From: Cristatella mucedo
Taxonomy: Eukaryota; Bryozoa; Phylactolaemata; Cristatellidae
Assembly: GCA_009760855.2 (NCBI GenBank)
Contig: WPIO01000005.1
Span: forward strand, 2,055,001-2,119,000
Direction of reading: 5' to 3'
Length of the DNA: 64,000 bases
The position numbers were made by a program, and so were the translations under genes. The notes under the pieces are model-generated. The model had not been told where the DNA came from, did not search any database, and saw nothing but the letters and a program-made list of their open reading frames with translations. Positions 36,703 through 64,000 of the stretch are shown here, one piece after another; the stretch's first letter is position 1, and every line of letters begins with the position of its first letter.

Positions 36703-39700
36703 AGTGGTCGTGAGCAGAGAAGATCTAGATAGAGAAGAGACAGCTCTGCTCTTGCAGAGCTCCCCCCCTTTAGGCGAGCAGTTGCAGTCGGCGCTAGTGC
36801 CTCCCCCCTCTCCCGTGTGGTCGCTAGTGCCGCCCGAGCAAGGGCATCGCAGTGGCGACAGCGGTTCCCCTCCGTGGCAAATACTGTCTTGTTTGTAGGT
36901 TCCAACGTTTCAGCCAATCGATCTCATGGTCGAGGCCAGTCCGAGGCGCATCTTCTCCAATGCGCACACCTACCACATTAACTCCATATCGGTTAACAGC
37001 GATCAGGAGACGTTCATGTCGGCTGATGACCTGCGCGTGAACCTTTGGCATCTGGAAGTGACCGACCAGAGCTTCAGTATCCTTTTTTCTTCTCCGTCGC
37101 TCGATCGATCGATCTTCGTCGCTCGATCGATCTGGGCTGTGTGCGCACTGCTACGCGACCAATTGGCAGGTCCTGGCAGGTCCTTCCACGAGTGCTCATG
37201 CTTCGATGGTCAATGGGGTCCTGCGGAGCTACACTGTCGAGCCACGCGGGACGCTTCTCTCTAGCTTGCAGCAGGTGAACCTCGGGCGGTTGGGTGGGCG
37301 TGTACCGTTAAAGTAGCTGCAGCATGCCATGAGGCGTGTACCGGGTGTGCAATCTGCACGGCCCAGTGCTTCTCCCTGGTGTCGTTGCTCTGCTTGGGAA
37401 CTTTTGGTAGCTTTTTCCTGCTCATGTCGCCGTACAGACATCGTAGATATAAAGCCAGCAAACATGGAAGAGTTGACAGAGGTGATCACCGCAGCCGAGT
37501 TTCATCCGAAGGACTGCAATGTTTTCGTTTACAGCAGCAGCAAAGGCTCCATCCGGCTGTGCGACATGCGAGAAAGAGCCCTCTGTGATCAGCATGCCAA
37601 GTGTGAGTCGTTTCACCGTTCTGCAGCATGTAGCACGCTGCGAAATAGGTCCGCGGTGGGCCGCACTTTTGTGTATCGCTAATTGCGAGCCGTCGTTTAA
37701 GCCCAACCTGGCCGCTTGGCGCCAGCTGTGACACATGACATTGCAGGTTTTTTGCCGGGATCTGTCCGATGGATTTCCATCCGTATCACGTGTTGGTCGC
37801 GTCTTGTCCAGTAGGCCAGTCTCGTCTGTATAGTTCCACTGTGGTCCATTCTCGGTTCCTTGCAGTTCTCCATTTATACCGAGCCTCAGGGAAAAGTGAC
37901 TCGGGCCCATTACATTGGCTATTACTACTATGCTGACGATATCCAGCTATATTTGTCATTTATACCGTCTGACTTGGCTTCGGCTACTTAAACTGAACGG
38001 TCTGGTTGCCCAGAAAGCATTCACTCCTAGACGTCGACAAATTAGCTTAAACTTACCGATGATAGAACGGAACTGCTGCTCATAGGACAATCCAAACTTA
38101 TTGCTGGACTAGAAAACCGCTCTTCGAATAGGTGGCGCTGCTACTGTGTGATCGTTGCTGCGTGCCAGGAATTTAGCAGTCGTCTGACAACTGCTTAAAT
38201 TTATTACGGGGAAAGAGTGGATATTATTTAAGCTTGTTTGCAGCGACCCAGAGTGCAAGAGAAAAACGGCTGGTTTTTTTGCAGCTTCAATAGCCATTTT
38301 CTGCTTTGGGTGTGGTCATGATCTTTTCAGAGAATCTTCGTAGCGTTATGTCTCGATAAAGCGATTCGATGATTGTAATACAGAAAGGCATTCGACGTTT
38401 GGCTAAGGTACTTCTGCAGCGAGCGACTGCTGGGATTTAAAACTGCTATTTTTGCATGTGCACAGAAGGACCTGGCCTGGTTCGATACGTTTACTGATAC
38501 CGATGACCCAAATAGGAGCAGAGGTCAGTGGCTGCATTGTGTGATAGGCGATTAATTTAGAACTTTGTGTCAACCAACATGGGTCTCACTTGTTAAAAAT
38601 CAAGAAGGTGAATGCTGTAAACCGTAATCTCCACCTTCACTTTAATTTCCTGCAGTATGGGGTGGTTTTGGATGAGAATACGGCATTTTTCATAACTTAC
38701 ACTCACATGTAATTGTCGTATATATCCGATATTTCTTCGGGGTTTTCTTTTTGGCCTGTCGCGATTCCTATACAAAGTAGACTAATAATGTGAGAGCAGT
38801 TTCATACTAAAGTTTCTTGAATTTCTTTTCGATCCGGAAGAGCTGGTCGACGTGTTTTAGGGCTTCTGGTGCACACTCTAGAATGGTGCTCGACATATAT
38901 GATGATGACTCGTGAAACGTTGTGGTACCGAAGTGCTGTATGTGCAACACCATACCGTTTGCTTACTGTAGTTGTGTTTGCTGACCTGTTATGTATCAGA
39001 GGTGATAACTGGCGATTGTTCTTCAATTACAAAATTTTAATTTGCAGTGTTTGAGGAGCCTGAAGATCCGAGCAACAGAAGCTTTTTCTCGGAAATAATC
39101 TCAAGTATTTCTGACGTCCAATTTAGCCATAGTGGACGCTATCTTATAACCCGTGACTATCTCAATGTCAAGGTCTGGGATCTGAATATGGATTCACGAC
39201 CCGTTGAGACATATCAAGTCCACGAATACCTTCGAAGCAAGCTGTGTTCGTTATACGAAAATGACTGTATATTTGATAAATTCGAGTGCGCATGGAGCGG
39301 TGACGACAGGTAATCTCTTGTTAAATTTGCATGGCAGCCGCAGCACTGCTTCTCTTTAAGTGCTCTGAACTTACTGATGGTGTATAATCACTCTCAAGTG
39401 GTTTCACTGGGTGTGTCTAAATAGCTATTGAAATGGACACTTTCGAGTAATTGGGTGGCCTCGTTTTAGACCATTCCTGCTCGTCATCCAGTCAACTGCT
39501 ACTCGTGCCATTCGCTGTTTACAATTTTTGCAGGCACGTCATCACCGGCTCCTACAACAACTTCTTCAGGATGTTTGATCGGGACTCGAAGCGTGACGTC
39601 ACACTCGAGGCCACGAGGGAAGGCTGCAAGCCTCAGACAGTACTTAAGCCGAAGAAAGTCTGCGCCGGTGGCAAACGTAAAAAAGACGAAATCAGTGTCG

Positions 39701-39813
39701 ACACACTGGACTTTCACAAGAAGATTCTCCACACGTCGTGGCACCCGTCTCAGAATGTCCTAGCTATTGCAGCCACGAACAATCTTTACCTTTTCCAAAG
39801 CAAGGACAGCTAG
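26506..39813 (+). CDS. PPP2R2A: PP2A regulatory subunit B/B55, complete, nine exons
   Basis: WD40 beta-propeller subunit that targets the PP2A A-C core to substrates such as CDK sites and tau. Exons: 26506-26512, 26609-26677, 27000-27097, 32950-33097, 34032-34144, 36899-37076, 37438-37602, 39048-39309, 39534-39813 (TAG). All have GT-AG ends and matching phases, and sum to 1,320 nt (439 aa; vertebrate B55 is about 447). Order of markers: [168 protein letters not shown]. Exon 1 encodes only Met-Ala plus one base, and that start is fixed by the in-frame join to exon 2. Invertebrates generally have one B55 gene, so the symbol stands for the whole PPP2R2 group. A CRE-containing CpG-rich promoter precedes it. 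The 5.9-kb intron 3 is filled with repeats. Confidence 0.98.
28380..28670 (-). mobile_element. LINE linker fragment, inverted relative to its 3' neighbour
   Basis: The minus strand reads [11 protein letters not shown]-like sequence (the segment between the endonuclease and RT domains, cf. LxDRFxxFFxxK in CR1/L2). It is decayed. The plus-strand LINE 3' part lies immediately to the right. Confidence 0.5.
28800..29320 (+). mobile_element. LINE-A-like 3' part (degenerate)
   Basis: Frames with breaks read [38 protein letters not shown] and [14 protein letters not shown], the same region as the 178-845 copy. A poly-G interruption lies at 29,174. It sits in PPP2R2 intron 3. Confidence 0.7.
29490..29800 (+). 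mobile_element. LINE-B 3' end
   Basis: GGTCCTAGGCTGTGGAACTC, the CTACTCTCCTGCTGCCGACT stretch, GGCTACCGAATGCGTACCG, GTGGAGTTACAAACGGAGGT, then ATTACATTA. It is a well-preserved copy. Confidence 0.85.
30594..30904 (-). other. Candidate antisense terminal exon with poly(A) signal
   Basis: On the minus strand a good acceptor (GTTTGCCTTCTGCAG) ends at 30,905. Beyond it one frame stays open to a stop at 30,637, encoding a Ser/Ala/Pro-rich tail. AATAAA follows about 45 nt past the stop (+ strand TTTATT near 30,588). That is the architecture of a last exon. No recognised protein and no upstream exon could be joined with confidence. It lies in PPP2R2 intron 3. Confidence 0.25.
31706..31765. repeat. 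(TCTG)/(TCTC) simple repeat
   Basis: CTGTCTGTCTGTCTGTG followed by CTCTGTCTGTCTCTCTGTTT; an imperfect tetranucleotide repeat in PPP2R2 intron 3. Confidence 0.8.
31850..32240 (-). other. Possible antisense exons of unknown gene
   Basis: The minus strand has an open frame (about 31,967-32,235) reading [20 protein letters not shown] and ending at TAG. An overlapping frame to its left contains [18 protein letters not shown], followed at about 31,890 by a strong donor (AAGGTAAGC). I do not recognise either. They may be 5' exons of the transcript whose last exon is at 30.6-30.9 kb, but the phases do not join simply. Confidence 0.2.
34618..35207 (-). mobile_element. LINE-A copy, 5'-truncated
   Basis: The (ATA)n tail, hairpin and 3' UTR are followed on the minus strand by [14 protein letters not shown]-complement sequence and the [14 protein letters not shown] segment. 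It is truncated at 35,207, directly against a SINE-B copy. Intron 5 of PPP2R2. Confidence 0.85.
35220..35420 (-). mobile_element. SINE-B copy abutting LINE-A
   Basis: AGCTGATTCAACAGCCTCAT, GTATAGCAGCAGAAGAGCCC, AACCCATGACCTCGGTCATG, ACCTTACCCCCTGGGCTC: full-length order, including the A-box complement. Confidence 0.8.
35930..36075 (+). mobile_element. SINE-A copy, near full length
   Basis: GCTGGTTTAGCCTAGTGGTT (A box), GGTCGTGGGCTCGAGCCCC (B box), GAAGCGCCTGAATAGAGATT to TTAGGGCGCTATACAAATGA. This is a good consensus copy of the family. Confidence 0.88.
36271..36340. repeat. (GT)n microsatellite
   Basis: About 70 bp of TG dinucleotides with one GCG interruption, in PPP2R2 intron 5. It is complementary to the (CA)n tract about 290 bp downstream. 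Confidence 0.95.
36351..36443 (+). repeat. Dispersed repeat, copy 1 of 2
   Basis: ACTTGTTAAAAATCAAGGCG to TTTTGGATGAGAATA. A roughly 90%-identical copy is at 38,587-38,680, both inside PPP2R2 introns. The family is unknown. Confidence 0.75.
36628..36700. repeat. (CA)n microsatellite
   Basis: CA dinucleotides with CG interruptions in the first half; PPP2R2 intron 5, about 200 bp before exon 6. Confidence 0.95.
37895..38105 (+). mobile_element. LINE RT catalytic-core fragment (YADD)
   Basis: Reads [19 protein letters not shown], with the RT active-site motif YADD, and after a stop [15 protein letters not shown], the expected downstream KTE/LLIG segment. It is a dead fragment in PPP2R2 intron 7. 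Confidence 0.75.
38587..38680 (+). repeat. Dispersed repeat, copy 2 of 2
   Basis: CACTTGTTAAAAATCAAGAA to GGTTTTGGATGAGAATA; partner of the copy at 36,351. PPP2R2 intron 7. Confidence 0.75.
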
Positions 39814-40639
39814 TCGTCATCACCGAGTCCTGGAGCATAGGAGACTTTCGGTGGCCGCTCATCGCCAGAAGCCAAGCGTTGCTCGGCTGTTGCGCCGAAC
39901 CTCCGTGGCAGCCATCCTGCTCCCGCTTCTGACACGGATCCTGTCAGAAGACGAGGTGCCTGCTCCCGACAGCTCCAGCAAGCAGCCTTGTGATGTGCTA
40001 GCTCAAGGTTAACGTGCCGCTGCTGCCTAGGTGCTTATCCAAGCCTTCGTTTATTTACCTATGCAGTAAAAGATAGGCTTTGGTTCACACATGCACTGCT
40101 AGATTTGTTGACTAGCTGCTCACAGGATGTTAAGAGCGATATGGACGGAAGTGTGTATGTGCGCTAGGTACCTTAGAGCAGTGCCAGTGCTTCGGTGCGG
40201 CAAAAAAGACGTGCGAGCCTGCATTGTGCAGGCTCTGCTCCCAGTGGCATCGTTGGATATAGTTATGCCGCGATTATAGAATAAGTCCAGAACAGGTGTG
40301 GTGCAATTACTCTGCAATATTCCACTCGGTGCTCGAGTACGCACATATGGCTGCCTGCCGTGGGGCATCATCGATTGTCTTTGTCAAAAGGGGCTTTTGT
40401 TCGGCCCATGTTCGTGTAAACACTTTATTTCACCTTAAGTGGTGCTTGAAGATTAGTCTGCTCACGAATGAACAAATGCAACTGACAGCAGCCAATTGTT
40501 AAATGGTAAAATATACACATTCATCTAGGAAATGCACTCGGCTTTAATGGATAACATGGATAACCAAAGAGGCACAGGCATGGTCGACAAAAACCTGGCA
40601 AAGTAGCTCGAAGCCGCAGTAGTTGGACATTACGAGGTA
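39814..40639. other. Convergent 3' UTR interval of PPP2R2 and DDX41
   Basis: The stop codons of the two genes face each other across 826 bp. A candidate variant poly(A) signal for PPP2R2 is AGTAAA at 40,065-40,070. For DDX41 a canonical AATAAA reads on the minus strand at 40,424-40,429, about 210 nt past its stop. No repeat copy was seen. Confidence 0.6.
40424..40429 (-). terminator. DDX41 poly(A) signal
   Basis: AATAAA on the minus strand, the first canonical hexamer seen downstream of the DDX41 stop at 40,640. Confidence 0.5.
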
Positions 40640-63858
<23,219 letters not shown>

Positions 63859-64000
63859 CTACAAACCAAAGCAAGTAAACTCCTAGCAAACAAACTGTGG
63901 GCACATATTGCAAAAATGTCATAGCACAGCTAATAAATTCTTGCTGACTTACGGAAGCTGGTACCAGGCACATAAGGAAAAACACATACCCCATCTAATA

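Overview
This window is animal nuclear DNA. Three conserved genes are split by GT-AG introns, and the spaces between exons are filled with LINE fragments, two tRNA-headed SINE families, Tc1-like remnants and long microsatellites. The mix (CR1/L2-type LINE 3' ends, SINEs, a retained PMS1, compact multi-exon genes) points to a non-vertebrate metazoan, probably a marine invertebrate. The species cannot be fixed from sequence alone. No bacterial features, CRISPR array or rRNA were seen.

Layout: (1) 1-5.8 kb is repeat-rich DNA, probably the 5' intron of PMS1, because no earlier PMS1 exon was found. (2) 5,820-19,501 (+) holds the last nine exons of a PMS1-type MutL homologue, a mismatch-repair protein; its N-terminal ATPase start lies before the window. 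(3) 19.5-24.9 kb is intergenic and TE-rich, with a LINE inserted inside another LINE and an unidentified GC-rich block. (4) 24.9-26.5 kb is a GC/CpG-rich promoter region with a perfect CRE. (5) 26,506-39,813 (+) is a complete nine-exon PP2A regulatory subunit B/B55 gene (PPP2R2), 439 codons. (6) 39.8-40.6 kb is a short tail-to-tail gap. (7) 40,640-63,858 (-) holds twelve exons of the DEAD-box helicase DDX41 (Abstrakt), from just before the Q-motif to the C-terminal zinc knuckle; its N-terminal exons lie beyond the right edge.

The exon models were built by hand. Every junction keeps the reading frame, and each join reproduces the known family protein. The three genes are housekeeping functions (DNA mismatch repair, phosphatase targeting, RNA helicase/splicing) with no evident shared pathway. 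The most interesting non-gene observations are: a 3' hairpin shared by a LINE family and a SINE family; DDX41 exon 5, which has a weak donor and lies between CU and UG tracts; a likely GC-AG or alternative intron in PMS1; an 18-bp perfect inverted-repeat element just upstream of the giant PMS1 exon; inverted LINE copies that look twin-primed; and two weak candidates for antisense nested exons. I did not find a convincing new multi-gene system.
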